DNA of 64,000 nucleotides from Drosophila miranda (Eukaryota; Arthropoda; Insecta; Diptera; Drosophilidae): contig NC_046673.1 in the NCBI RefSeq assembly GCF_003369915.1, forward strand, positions 3,518,001 through 3,582,000. Reading direction: 5' to 3'. The position numbers and the translations under genes are program-made. Shown here piece after piece: positions 24,431-34,268 of the stretch. Each line of letters opens with the position of its first letter. Positions within the stretch are counted from its first letter, which is position 1. The notes beneath the pieces were generated by a model. The model searched no databases. It saw nothing but the letters and a program-made list of their open reading frames with translations, and had not been told where the DNA came from.

Positions 24431-24770
24431 AAACTGGAACGAAGAACGAGAAAATCCCCCATTTGTTTTTTAATTATTCTCCCATTTCCTCCACTCAACG
24501 CAGTTGAACGATAAGCGTTAGAACCAAGGGACATAAATGCTTATACTGGCAATCTTACAACCACGTATGTATGTACATATGTATGTACCACAAGTTGTGC
24601 TCCCTTCTGGCATATGATTTGGCCGTATCGGGGCAGCTGGCTGCTCGGAGAGTGCTGATTTATATGATAGTGTAGTGCGCGGTTCAGCAATTGCCGGAGC
24701 CCTGCATCGAATGAATTTATGGAGCACACTCGGGTTCCAGATAAGATGTGTTCCATAGGTCCACACTATA

Positions 24771-25509
24771 TGAGGGCTGTTTAACAAGTCCGAGACTTTT
24801 TGAATTTGAATTTTACACGGGCTGCGTTTTTGCCTGTGATTCGCGCGTAACAGCCTTCTGCTGGTGTCACATGGGCCACTTGATGGTGCAGTCATTGCAT
24901 ATCAATGTCCAAACAAAATACACCCGAAGATACGGTGTTGACCAATCGGAGATTGAAAGTCCGAGAGATTGTGGAGGCCATAGGCATATCATTGGGCTCA
25001 GTGGTTTTAATTTTGAATGATCACTTGGGTATGAGAAAGCTTTATCCAAGATAACAGCCGCGTTTGCTCACAAGCGATCACAACTTCGCAGGAGTGTCTG
25101 GCGTTCTGTAACAACAATCAGGATGAGCTTATGCGCTGTCTCGTAACCGTGGATTAAGTGTGGATCTACCAAAACACACCAGAGACCAAGCAGCAATCAA
25201 AACGGTGGGTTTCTCAGGATGAACCCGTTTTTGGGGATGCCCGCGGTACTATCCACATTGACTACCTTCAACAGGGTAAAACCATCAATGGGAAATATTA
25301 TGACAACGTATTATGTCGATTTAATGAGGTTTCGAAAACGAAACGACCGCATTTGGCCTAGAACAAAATTAGTTTTCACCGGGACAATGTCTCTTGCAGG
25401 TGCACACATGTGTAGTTTCCTTGGAAAATTTCCATGAATTAGGCTATGAATTGCCCCCTCACACGCAACCTTTCATTCATAAAGTCACGGACTTATTGAA
25501 CAGCCCTCG
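24771..25509 (+). mobile_element. Mariner-family DNA transposon, 739 bp, decayed, both TIRs present
   Basis: Terminal inverted repeats of about 29 bp start (T/C)GAGGGCTGTT and contain AAGTCCG(A/T)GACTTT at both ends, each flanked by a TA dinucleotide (24769-24770 and 25510-25511), the mariner target duplication. Inside, plus-strand pieces match mariner transposase: a helix-turn-helix part (LKVREIVEAIGISLGSVV), then DARGTIHIDYLQQGKTING, RPHLA and HELGYELPPHT. The DARGTIHIDYL stretch holds the first catalytic Asp region. Several stops and frame changes and a size well below the usual 1.3 kb show it is internally deleted and dead. It resembles the irritans-like group. Confidence 0.85.
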
Positions 25510-25511
25510 TA

Positions 25512-26552
25512 CATCGGCTATATGGGTACATTTGTGTATGAAAGGCTGCGTTTCAGAGCTGACTACAAGAAAATCTGCAAACTCGGGTCGAGAACTTCGA
25601 CCTTTTGTGTTATGGTTATGGCAATGATACTGCTTTGAATTCGTTGAGATTTTGAGTACAGAGGATATCGCATTGGGTGCACTTGCTTTGAATTTGGGAG
25701 AAGGACCGTCCCTGATCTGGAAACTGAGAGGCTTGTGGACCTTCCACATGACATGTCGATAATGACGGCGTTAATGGCCAACCAATTATCTGTTTGCAGA
25801 TTGGGGGAACCCGTCGTCGGCGTCTCTGCGTTTTCTTTTCATTTCGGTTGTTCCCCTATTCCCTCAATCTGCGTCTCTCTCTTTTGTCTGTCTGGTTGCC
25901 TCCTTCGCTCCATCTTCGTCTGATGCCCCTCACTTGTATGCTCCATGTTTGCCTGCTTCGATCAATTTAAATTGTGCCCCCAACAAGAACATGGCATGTC
26001 TACGTCTCCGACTTTCAGTCACAGCCCAGTCCACAGCCCGTCTGCATGTAGAATCAATCGATCCGATCGATCTCATACTCGTACCATCCTTGACATACTT
26101 GGAATAATTTTGAGCTACAACCAGAAATATTTGAGAATTGCATTTAAGGCAGAGAAATATTCATGAGTGAGAATGCACAAGGAAGGGGACTACCAGAAAA
26201 GGTAGTCTGTGGTTTTGTTATTTCTTGCCAGAGCCAAACCAAAATCCAAACCGAACCCTATAGAACGATGAATACTCATCGGTTTGACTGAAACCAGTTC
26301 CCAAAACCGCAGCTTAATGATCATAATGGTCGTAATGGTGATGATGGAACTACCAACCGCAGATAGCTAATATGTTCATGTGTACATATATACTACATGC
26401 ATCCATACATTTATACATATGTGCATTCTTTGTATACCCTTAAAACAGGTATTCCCATTTCCCATCCGCCTAGAGGGAACTCAAAGTAGTCTGGTATCCC
26501 GTATACCATGTACACACAAGCATGCATGCATACACATACGTACATACATATG
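25512..26552. other. Spacer between transposons
   Basis: No gene recognised. A duplicate-like phrase (GTACATTTGTGTATGAAAGG) follows the mariner end near 25527-25546. A short imperfect inverted repeat (CAGATTGGGGGAAC against a reverse of CCCTCAATCTG) spans about 25797-25871. Microsatellite-like CATACATA sequence precedes 26553. Confidence 0.35.
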
Positions 26553-26718
26553 TACCCAGTGGACCAAAACTTCGTAAACGATATCGCAAACGAGAGTTAC
26601 GCGAAGCTCAGCCGTGTAAAACTATCGAATTAAGATCTGAAAACGATAAGAAAATGAATCACTAGTCGCTCAGTTTGTGGCAGTGAAAGTTTCATTTTCG
26701 ATAGCTCAAAAACGGATC

Positions 26719-26972
26719 TTTTGCGAGCCTTTTATGATATCTTTTGCGAGACTTTTGCGTGCCTTTTATGATATCTTTTGCGAGACTTTTACAATATAGT
26801 TTGCGAGCCTTTTGCAATATCGTTTGCGAGCCTTTTATGATATCTTTTGCGAGACTTTTACAATATAGTTTGCGAGCCTTTTGCAATATCGTTTGCGAGC
26901 CCTTTATGATATATTTTGCAATATCGCTTGCGAGCCCCTTATGACATCTTTTGTGATATCTTTTGCGAGCCG
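26719..26972. repeat. 23-bp tandem repeat with 69-bp higher-order period
   Basis: About eleven units of roughly 23 bp, each starting GCGAG(C/A)C(T)TTT and ending ATAT(C/A)(T/G)TTT. Three variants follow each other in fixed order (TTTATGATATCTTTT, TTTACAATATAGTTT, TTTGCAATATCGTTT), giving a 69-bp higher-order repeat seen twice. The outer copies are shorter or degraded. Because 69 is divisible by three, both strands show long open frames that are only by-products. Confidence 0.85.
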
Positions 26973-27112
26973 AAAGTAATATGAAAAGGGACGCACAATT
27001 TTTTTTTATTTTAATAATTTTTAGTATAGCTTGAGTTAATTTTAATTTTTAATTTGTATAGTACAATGAATAGATGAATTAGATTAGTGAATTAAATTTA
27101 ATTTTTTTTTGC

Positions 27113-27345
27113 CCCTTCACACTCTGTCCTGGGCGTACTGGTAGAATTTTTGAGTTATTCGGTCGAAATCGGCGTCTTCTAAAGAAAATCTTTCCTTAAA
27201 TCCCGCTGTAAACAAATAATCACGTTTATTTTATCACAATATACATATTAATTTGAAAATAATACTTACTACGGATGGCTAGAGTAACCCGAAAGCCCAT
27301 AATACACTTTTTCGCCTCTGTGCCAAAGTCAGTTCCATCGAAAAT
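27113..27345 (-). pseudogene. Two-exon coding remnant inside the TA-flanked element
   Basis: On the minus strand, after a CACCAG acceptor near 27345, the frame reads TTKITIFDGTDFGTEAKK, CIMGFRVTLAIR and meets a GTAAGT donor near 27270. A TTTACAG acceptor near 27208 opens GFKERFSLEDADFDRITQKF, YQYAQDRV and a TGA near 27113. The two pieces join in frame across a 61-bp intron (through an ACG codon). Composition and splice sites look like genuine protein-coding sequence. I do not recognise the family. It could be the 3' part of the element's own gene or of a captured host gene. Confidence 0.4.
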
Positions 27346-27659
27346 TGTTATTTTCGTGGTCTGGTGCACACGAAGATGGTTTAAAAAAATATATACACAG
27401 AATGTGTAGATTTTTGTCTTTGTGGGGTTTTATAATGCTCCCAAACTCAAATTTTGTGCACTATACTATACTATCAAATAAAGAATAATTTACTTACCGA
27501 TTTTTCCTTTTTATTGCACTATTTTGACGTTTTTACTACCCGTTTACTTCCTTCCGCTGCGATTTTGCCGAGCCGAAGTTTTACATGTTTGTTCATGTTC
27601 TATGATAATTCCGGGTTAATATCGCTTTTTGGTCCACAGGGTATACTAGGAGCATACAG

Positions 27660-27828
27660 CTGCTGTCAAAATAATAGTAGTGCCCATACAAGTTTTAATT
27701 TTTCCCCAACAACAAGACTTAGCTTATTACAGAATATAATAATGGATAAAAACTTAAGATAATTCCTCCCAATTTGTAGAAAACAATTAGAATGCCGACA
27801 TATGTACTTCAAAAATAATAGTAGTGGA
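27660..27828. mobile_element. Tc1-like element, left end with IR/DR repeats
   Basis: Two direct copies of TCAAAATAATAGTAGTG lie at 27666-27682 and (with one extra A) 27809-27827, about 143 bp apart. That is the layout of an IR/DR-type Tc1 terminal repeat. The element is interrupted at 27829 by a DINE-type element and appears to resume at 28904. Confidence 0.6.
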
Positions 27829-28903
27829 TTTTTATACCCGATACTCAAAATGAGTATTGGGGTATATTAGATTTGTGGTAAAAGTGGATGTGTGTAACGT
27901 CCAGAAGGAATCGTTTCCGACCCCATAAAGTATATATATTCTTGATCAGCATCAATAGCCGAGTCGATTGAGCCATGTCTGTCTGACCGTCTGTCCGTCT
28001 GTCCGTCCGTCCGTCTGTCTGTCTGTCCGTCCCTATTAGCGCCTAGTGCTCAAAGACTATAAGAGCTAGAGCAACGATGTTTTGGATCCAGACTTCTGTG
28101 ATATGTCACTGCTACAAAAATATTTCAAAACTTCGCCCCGCCCACTTCCGCCCCCACAAAGGACGAAAATCTGTGGCATCCACATTTTTAAAGATACGAT
28201 AAAACCAAAAACGCAGAATCGTAGAGGATGACTCTAAATGACTCGTAAATCTCAACCAGATCGTATAATTATTATAGCCAGAATCAAGAAAACAATTTCA
28301 TTCTTTCTCGCTCTGTCTCTCTCTAACACACAGGTTTCATGGTCGGTTTTGCCAATTGCAAAATATGCGTTCAAGGATCTCAGAACCTATAAGATCCAGA
28401 GCAACCAAATTTGGTATCCACACTCCTGTGATATCGGACCTTGACCGTTTCGTGTCCAAATTTCGCCACACCCCCTTCCGCCCCCGCAAAGGACGAAAAT
28501 CTGGGGCATCCACAAATCTCAGAGACTATTAAGGCTTGAGTTACCAAATTTTGTATCCGCACTTCTGTTAGATCTTACTATAAAACGTATATCTCAGAAT
28601 TTCGCCCCACCCTCTTCCGCCCCCACAAAGGACGAAAATCTGTTGCATCCACAATATTGCACATTCGAGAAAACTAAAAACGCAAAATCATAGATAATGA
28701 CCATATCTATCAGATTGCTGAATCTGGATCAGATCGGATCATTTTTGTAGCCAAAAGCAAGAAATCAATTTGCAGTGGCTACGCAGCGCCCGACGTCACG
28801 CTCAGACTGATTTCTGTCTCTCTCGCACGCACTCTTTGTCGTGTCGTTTAATATTCGCGGCGTCTGCCGGAGGAGAGCCATACTGACTAAGTATCGGGTA
28901 TAA
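27829..28903. mobile_element. DINE-1/SGM-type non-autonomous element (Helentron-related), copy 1
   Basis: Begins TTTTTATACCCGATACTC, followed by the inverted phrase GAGTATTGGGGTATA. It has the conserved core CGTTTCCGACCCCATAAAG and a GTCTGTCCGTCC microsatellite near 27975-28035, repeated CGCCCC(A/C)C-TTCCGCCCCC blocks, and ends with the inverted AGTATCGGGTATAAA. These are hallmarks of the DINE-1/INE-1/SGM family abundant in Drosophila. It is inserted in the Tc1-like element, after a T run. A second copy at 63162 is almost identical over the shared part. Confidence 0.82.
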
Positions 28904-29650
28904 ATGTAGAGTTGCGGTCTCCGCAGTAAAAAAAAATGTACGGAGTGTCCTTTATGTGCGTTGTAGGAAATCCATATGTGTAGTAAATTTTCATATTTAG
29001 TTGAGAAGCCTTTGTTTTCTATATAGGCTGTACAGCGTTTTGGCATGGGGTTAACCAAATTTTGGTATCTCTATATGAAAATCGAGCTCCATGACCTTTT
29101 TACAGCGTTCCAAATTGGTTTTTTTCATTAATTAGACTGTTCTATTTACACTTTACAGTATTCTCCATTGGATTTAGATCGATTTTCCATTCCATTGACT
29201 TTGCTTTGGCTACTTTGTGGGTGTCCTTGGGATCGTTGTCCTTCTGACCCCTTCCAAACAGAGGCATGCTTCAAGGCATAATGCAAACTTATCATATCAA
29301 AAAAAATCTACGAAAAAAAAAAAACTGTTTGAGCATTTCTATCAAACTTCAACATTCGGACTACATGTTTTTCAGGGAGCTTAAATACTTATGTTTCTTG
29401 GGTGTTGTGCTATTAAACTATAATCTCTAAACACACTTGAACACTTTTTTAAGGCGGCAGCAATAGCAGAAGGTTCGCACCTTGTCTCTAGTAGCAGTCC
29501 ATTTTTTTATATTGTGGCGAATAAGGACTCCATAAAGAATATGATCCGCATCATTATGAAACTATGCAGAGTCCTCGCCAAACAAGAACTAGGTCTAACA
29601 CGTTTCTCAATCTGCTCCCTGCCCTATTTTATCGCGCTCAAACCTCGTTT
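28904..29650 (-). mobile_element. Tc1-like transposase remnant (right part of the split element)
   Basis: Minus-strand frames show Tc1 transposase pieces. Near 29250-29140 there is QKDNDPKDTHKVAKAKSM, then WKIDLNPMENT, matching the FQxDNDPKHT and NPIEN motifs (second Asp and the Glu/Asp region). Near 29120-29060 there is NLERCKKVMELDFHIEIPKF of the C-terminus. Stops and frame changes occur, and no right-hand copy of the AATAATAGTAGT repeat was found, so the far end is lost or unrecognised. The boundary near 29650 is approximate. Confidence 0.6.
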
Positions 29651-29875
29651 TTAGAGCATTGGACAAAGCGATACTTCCACTTTTGACACTGTCAAATGCT
29701 AGAGTGCAAAGTTTTTCAGAAGGTGTACCAAACTTGAGGTACGCGCTGTACAATTTAGTTAAATTAAAATGTTTAAAAACTAATTATGTATAAGAATTTA
29801 TATATTTCTATAAAAAAGTACGGAAAGTAAGAAAACATAAAATTTTTTTATGTACATACATATGTTTGTATTCTT

Positions 29876-30043
29876 CTTTTATAGGAGTGAAGCGAGTGTA
29901 GAGAATGAAAGTGAAACTAATGTTAGTGACCAAAGGAATAGTGATCAAGTGATAATAATTGATTATACTTTCCACATGTTGAACATAATAATTGTTCTAT
30001 GGTTACTGATCAAGACTGTAATACAATTTGTGAGCAGCAATTA
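29876..30043 (+). CDS. Exon-like small ORF with a membrane segment, unrecognised
   Basis: After a TTTTATAG acceptor at about 29883 the frame reads SEASVENESETNVSDQRNSD then a hydrophobic stretch (MLNIIIVLWLLIKTVIQFV) and a stop. The acidic-then-hydrophobic design looks like a tail-anchored C-terminus, but no upstream exon was found and it lies in transposon debris. It may be chance or a fragment of a lost gene. Confidence 0.2.
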
Positions 30044-30369
30044 GTACGTAACTTTAATAGCTAAATATGTACGTATATCCATATGAATAATTGATTTTGA
30101 TTAACCTTAATGTATATGAAAAGAAAATATTGTAGTGTTTAGGAGACTCTCCAGCGAGTCTTCTGAGCGACTCTTTTGCGATTCTATTAGGTGTCTCTCA
30201 GGTGATCTTTCTGGGACTTCCAAAAGACTCTCCTCCGACTCTTCTGGAAATGTCACTTTGTCCCAAATAAAGATCAGAATGCGATTTCGCGGGCGATCAA
30301 ATTAAACTTCTTGACGAGTCGTCTGCGACTCTTTGGCGATAGAAAATGTTTGCTGGGAGACAGCAAGAC

Positions 30370-30700
30370 ATTGCGAAATGGAAAAAGCACTTCGCATTAT
30401 GATAGATGAAAGCTCTTTTAAGCCAGCGAATCAGTCAGCAATGACGCTCTGGTTCTATGAACTGCTCAAGCAAAACGGAGATGCCTCTTCCAGCACAGAT
30501 TTTATTTAGTGGGCAATTTGAAAATAAAAAAAAATGTCTCCATTCATGGCATGCAAATTAAATTAGAAGCGCCAAGAATTTCAAGGAATCAGAGCGAATT
30601 GAAGAGGATACTTTCCATGTTTTCAATGCTGATGAAACTGGATTTTTGTGGTTACAGTTACAGTTTAAAAGAAAGTTGGAAAATAACTTGTATTTTACCA
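30370..30700 (+). mobile_element. Possible pogo/Tigger-like transposase remnant
   Basis: Plus-strand pieces recall the pogo/Tigger/jerky-type transposase: MTLWFYELLKQNGDASS (CENP-B-like DNA-binding part), then, in changing frames, SELKR and HVFNADETGFLW. The last resembles the F(N/C)xDETGLFW motif around the first catalytic Asp. Frame changes show it is decayed. Ends were not found. Confidence 0.4.
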
Positions 30701-32463
30701 TATTTACTGTCTGAACGATACTATACTATCAGTGGATACGATAGACGAGCAAACTATACTTATCAACTATACTTCAGTTCACACATCGCCGTGATGATGA
30801 TGTGATAGAATTACCAACCGCAAAATATAGCAATGGATGAATGTTAAAATGGTAAGGGCCTTCGACTTTGGATCCATTCTCGCTTTCCAACCCCGCGATG
30901 ACGATGCGCGAGCATGTTTGGTGCGGGGGGGTGTTCGGGGGGTAGTAGCCAGTTGGCAACTGGTAACTCGTACACCACCGACACTTCTTATCAAAGAGTG
31001 AGAAAGAGCGAGAACGAGAACGAGATCGTGAGACCCATAAAGGCGTTCCAACTATAAACGTAATCACAAATTTTGATGTTTAAGCAAAAAAATGAATGAC
31101 TTTATACGCCCAAAGAGCGCAATGAAGAGGAGATGACGAGCAGATGACTGGGGTAAATGATAATGCCTCAGGATGAGCACTGTCCCATACTGGCTGTAGG
31201 GGCGGGCAGAGAGGCAGCGGAAGATGCGTGGCATTGGGCAATCAGCAAAAGTGCGAGTGAGTGAGTCTCTGACTGCGACAGAGGGCAAAGTACAGACAGT
31301 GGCGTGATTCCTATGATTCTCTCTTTCTTTTTTTTTTACTGTTATTATGTGTGTGAAATATTCCGAGCTCTGCTCTCGCACTGTCTTTCTCATCTTGTTG
31401 GGGAGAGGAAGCGTGTCTGCGTCAATTTCCCATTCTCCCTGTCACTTATTGGAAAGCGCCGAGAGCCGACGAAACCTTGGATCAGTTATGGATCCGTCTG
31501 GCTCGGTTTGCCCAAGGGTGAAGTCGCCCAAATAAGAATGTTTCTTAACGAGTGTTTTCACTGGATTATGGATTAGATAAATTTTAATAATGCAGTTCTG
31601 TGAATTATATTATAACAAGACATATAAAAAAGGGTGGTCTGTCATCCGCAGGATATAGTACATGTATGTATGTATGTATTCGATTTTGGCATAATAGTAC
31701 GTTCTGCTAAATGTATGGAAACAGCGCACATCAGCTAGGTGGTCCTAGAAAAGGTCCTAGGAATTCCTCGAGCTCTTTTAAAAAACTCTGGTGAGTACAA
31801 AAATATAATATATTTTTGTAATGTCTTTTTTTTGACACATTTGTTATGCTTCGTTTAAACGGCCAAAATACGTGTGATTTTAGTATTTTACATATATGTA
31901 GCTATGTACATACATACATACGTACATATGTATATATTTTGGGATATTTCAAATTTAAAGACACAGTAAATTGTAAAATAGAGATTTTCCAAAAATAGTT
32001 AGATTTTTTATCAAAGATTGGGCTTTCCTTGGATTACATTTTTAATCTTATAATTATACATTTGTATTTATAATAATTATACATATTTTTATCATTTAGT
32101 TTTCTTTATTCATATTTTGGTGCCAGAGCAGTGAGCTTTCACATTCTTTAAGCCTAGAACGCAGAATTGAGAATCAATACAAATTTTATTTAGTATATAT
32201 GAGACACACATACAACTATCATAGCAAAGCAGTTTCAGAGCAAGCAGCCAGCAGCTAGCAGTTTTGGCACCTAAAGTGAAATAGATGGCAGCATTTCCTT
32301 GCACACATTTGCTCTTTGTACCAGATAAGAGAGAGGGGAGTGGTTCTTGAAACGGGATAATCACAGAAAATATAAATATAAATCAACAAAACTTGCAAAA
32401 TCAAATTGAAGCACAGTTTGACCTCGATAGAGATTGTCGACCACTGATAAATCGGGTGGCGTC
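30701..32463. other. Spacer, no gene recognised
   Basis: About 1.75 kb of A/T-rich DNA with TATG/CATA tracts (31660-31680, 31895-31935) and a doubled GGTCCTAG phrase near 31740-31762. The region next to 32463 probably holds the 3' UTR of the lipase gene. Confidence 0.4.
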
Positions 32464-33714
32464 TTAGTCTGGCCTGGCGAGGGCTGTGTCGGGCGGGGGT
32501 AGTGGTGCGGCAGAGCCAGAGACAGAGCTTACACGATCGCAGTGACCGTCATTCTCCTCCCCTTTCCCAGAGTCCAATATTTGTGGAACCTTGATTCCAT
32601 CGGTGTCAACGTTATCAATAGAATGTCGTGTCCGAGGCGGCGGCGGCAGCGGAACTACAGAGCTGCAGTGCATCATCAGCAGGCCTAGATCAAAGTGCGG
32701 CTGCTCGCATAACGTCAGCGACTGGCTGAGGCGCCGCCCGATCATTCGGACGACTTGCCTTGCCAGCGGCGGAGCGAGTCTAGCGGCAGCGGTGAGCAGG
32801 GCGGAGGGCAGGCAGAATAGCTGAATGCCCGACTGTGGATGTGAGAGCCACTGACCGAGCTCCTTGTTGGCCTGCTCCATGTAGCCGTAGCCTTCGATGG
32901 TGTCGCGCACCGCTTGCGGCAGGAGGTGCTCTTGGCACTGGTCCCACTTCTGCAGGCGTCCGATGAGATTGTTGCGGTTGAGGAAATATAGGGCGTCGTC
33001 GTAGCCCTGTTGGCAGAAGGAAGAGAGGAACTCGGCCCGGCCCGGTAGTACGATGCGCAGCATACGCCGCAGATTGGGCCGCGAGATTCGGATGCAAGTA
33101 TTGGCCCAGTTAATGTTCAGGTGGAACAGGTGCGAGCTGCGGTCCCGCGGACAGATGTCGCTCTCCCCGCAGAAGGGACTCACCGTAACCGTGTCCTCGT
33201 CCAGCAGCGGCAGGTTGTCCGAGAAGGCGCCGTCCATGTAGCGGACGCCCCGCACCTGCGGCGGTATCAGTCCAGAGAGGCCCGGAATGAAGCAGGAGCA
33301 GAGCAGGGCCTGCAGTAGCTCCTGGCGCGACCCGAACTCTGACATCACCACATTGCACCGGTCCCGCACACGCGTCAGTGAGATGCGCAGCCGCCCGCTG
33401 ACCCTCCGGTGCGCGTCTTCGGGCAGTTCACGCTGCATCCCCTCAAGTAGGCATCTCTGCAGGTTGAACCACGGGCTAAAGGGGCCCAGCGGGTGCCGAC
33501 GCGCTTCGCCCACCACCCGCAGGAAGTCGGCGGCCATTGTCTCAAGGGGCAGGTCGCAGAGCAGGCAGCAGGCGGCTAGGGCCCCGGCCGAGGCACCCCC
33601 AATCCGCTCCAGGAGCAGTTGGGGGGCGTGCTTCTTGAGGCACACGGCCACGCCCACGTGGTAGATGCCCAAGAAGCCGCAGCCGGCGAACGATAGATTC
33701 ATCCTCCGCTCCAT
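32464..33714 (-). CDS. Patatin-like triglyceride lipase (brummer/ATGL family)
   Basis: Homologue of insect brummer and vertebrate ATGL (PNPLA2), which release fatty acids from droplet triglyceride. A single open exon of 416 residues from the ATG at 33714. The start could also be 33702, where MNLSFAGCGFLG matches the start of brummer. The patatin fold shows the glycine-rich oxyanion loop GCGFLG (residues 11-16), the nucleophile elbow GGASAG with Ser42, and the second catalytic residue in MDGAFSDN (Asp161). SPFCGESDICPRD and FLSSFCQQGYDDAL are brummer-like. The C-terminus is Pro/Ser-rich. No intron was found, so it may be the intronless brummer paralogue (doppelganger von brummer, CG5560); that identity is inferred. 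It is divergent from the DCAF10-like gene, 554 bp away. A 5' partial copy lies at 37926-38269. Confidence 0.88.
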   Translation of the reverse strand: MERRMNLSFAGCGFLGIYHVGVAVCLKKHAPQLLLERIGGASAGALAACCLLCDLPLETMAADFLRVVGEARRHPLGPFSPWFNLQRCLLEGMQRELPEDAHRRVSGRLRISLTRVRDRCNVVMSEFGSRQELLQALLCSCFIPGLSGLIPPQVRGVRYMDGAFSDNLPLLDEDTVTVSPFCGESDICPRDRSSHLFHLNINWANTCIRISRPNLRRMLRIVLPGRAEFLSSFCQQGYDDALYFLNRNNLIGRLQKWDQCQEHLLPQAVRDTIEGYGYMEQANKELGQWLSHPQSGIQLFCLPSALLTAAARLAPPLARQVVRMIGRRLSQSLTLCEQPHFDLGLLMMHCSSVVPLPPPPRTRHSIDNVDTDGIKVPQILDSGKGEENDGHCDRVSSVSGSAAPLPPPDTALARPD

Positions 33715-34268
33715 AAGTGTCACAAACCACGTGGTGCTGCCTGTGAATTTTCCGATATCATTTGGTTTCTTACTCTTTTCTTTTCTGTTGACTTTGCGCT
33801 TTTTGGTTTTTCTCTTTCGCTTTTGAATTTGGCCCTTGGCTAATGTGACCGTTCTTGGACAAAAACCGGTTCAATGCATTAAATACCAATTAATGTACAT
33901 AAATAATAATAATAATTAATGTAACAATTGATAAATTGGACCGATCAGTGGGATGGGATTATCGCCACGTTATGGGGAGAGGAGCTTTGCTGTCTGTCAC
34001 AGAGTGATGCAGTGAGCTCAGCAAGAAATGAAAAGACTGCTTTTAATACCTACTTAATACTACTTAATTACACACAACATCATGCATACATATTTACATA
34101 CATGCATGCTTACATGCATGTATATGATACGGTCATAGAAACGGAAAAACGGACGTCGTTAAATAAAACAAAAGCGCCGCCCATTGACCGCAACAAGTAC
34201 TACCGATTTGATGGTTGAGTTTTTGTTGGCCGACCATTTTTATTTTTAATTTTTCATTTGATCCTTGC

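Larger units (their letters stand above)
26555..27641. mobile_element. TA-flanked element with CCC(A/T)GTGGACCAAAA ends and internal satellite
   Basis: The left end reads CCCAGTGGACCAAAA directly after TA (26553-26554). The right end is its reverse complement (TTTTGGTCCACAGGG) directly before TA (27642-27643), with one mismatch in 15. This makes a 1,087-bp unit with short inverted ends and a TA duplication, as in Tc1/mariner/pogo-type elements. It contains a tandem repeat array at 26719-26972 and, on the minus strand, two exon-like coding pieces (see separate entries). No transposase signature was recognised. The family is unknown to me. Confidence 0.6.

Noticed and set aside
26692-26944. 65-codon frames on both strands (ARKLYCKSLAKDIIKG repeats)
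   Set aside because: Produced by the 23/69-bp tandem repeat; the repeat length being a multiple of three explains open frames on both strands.
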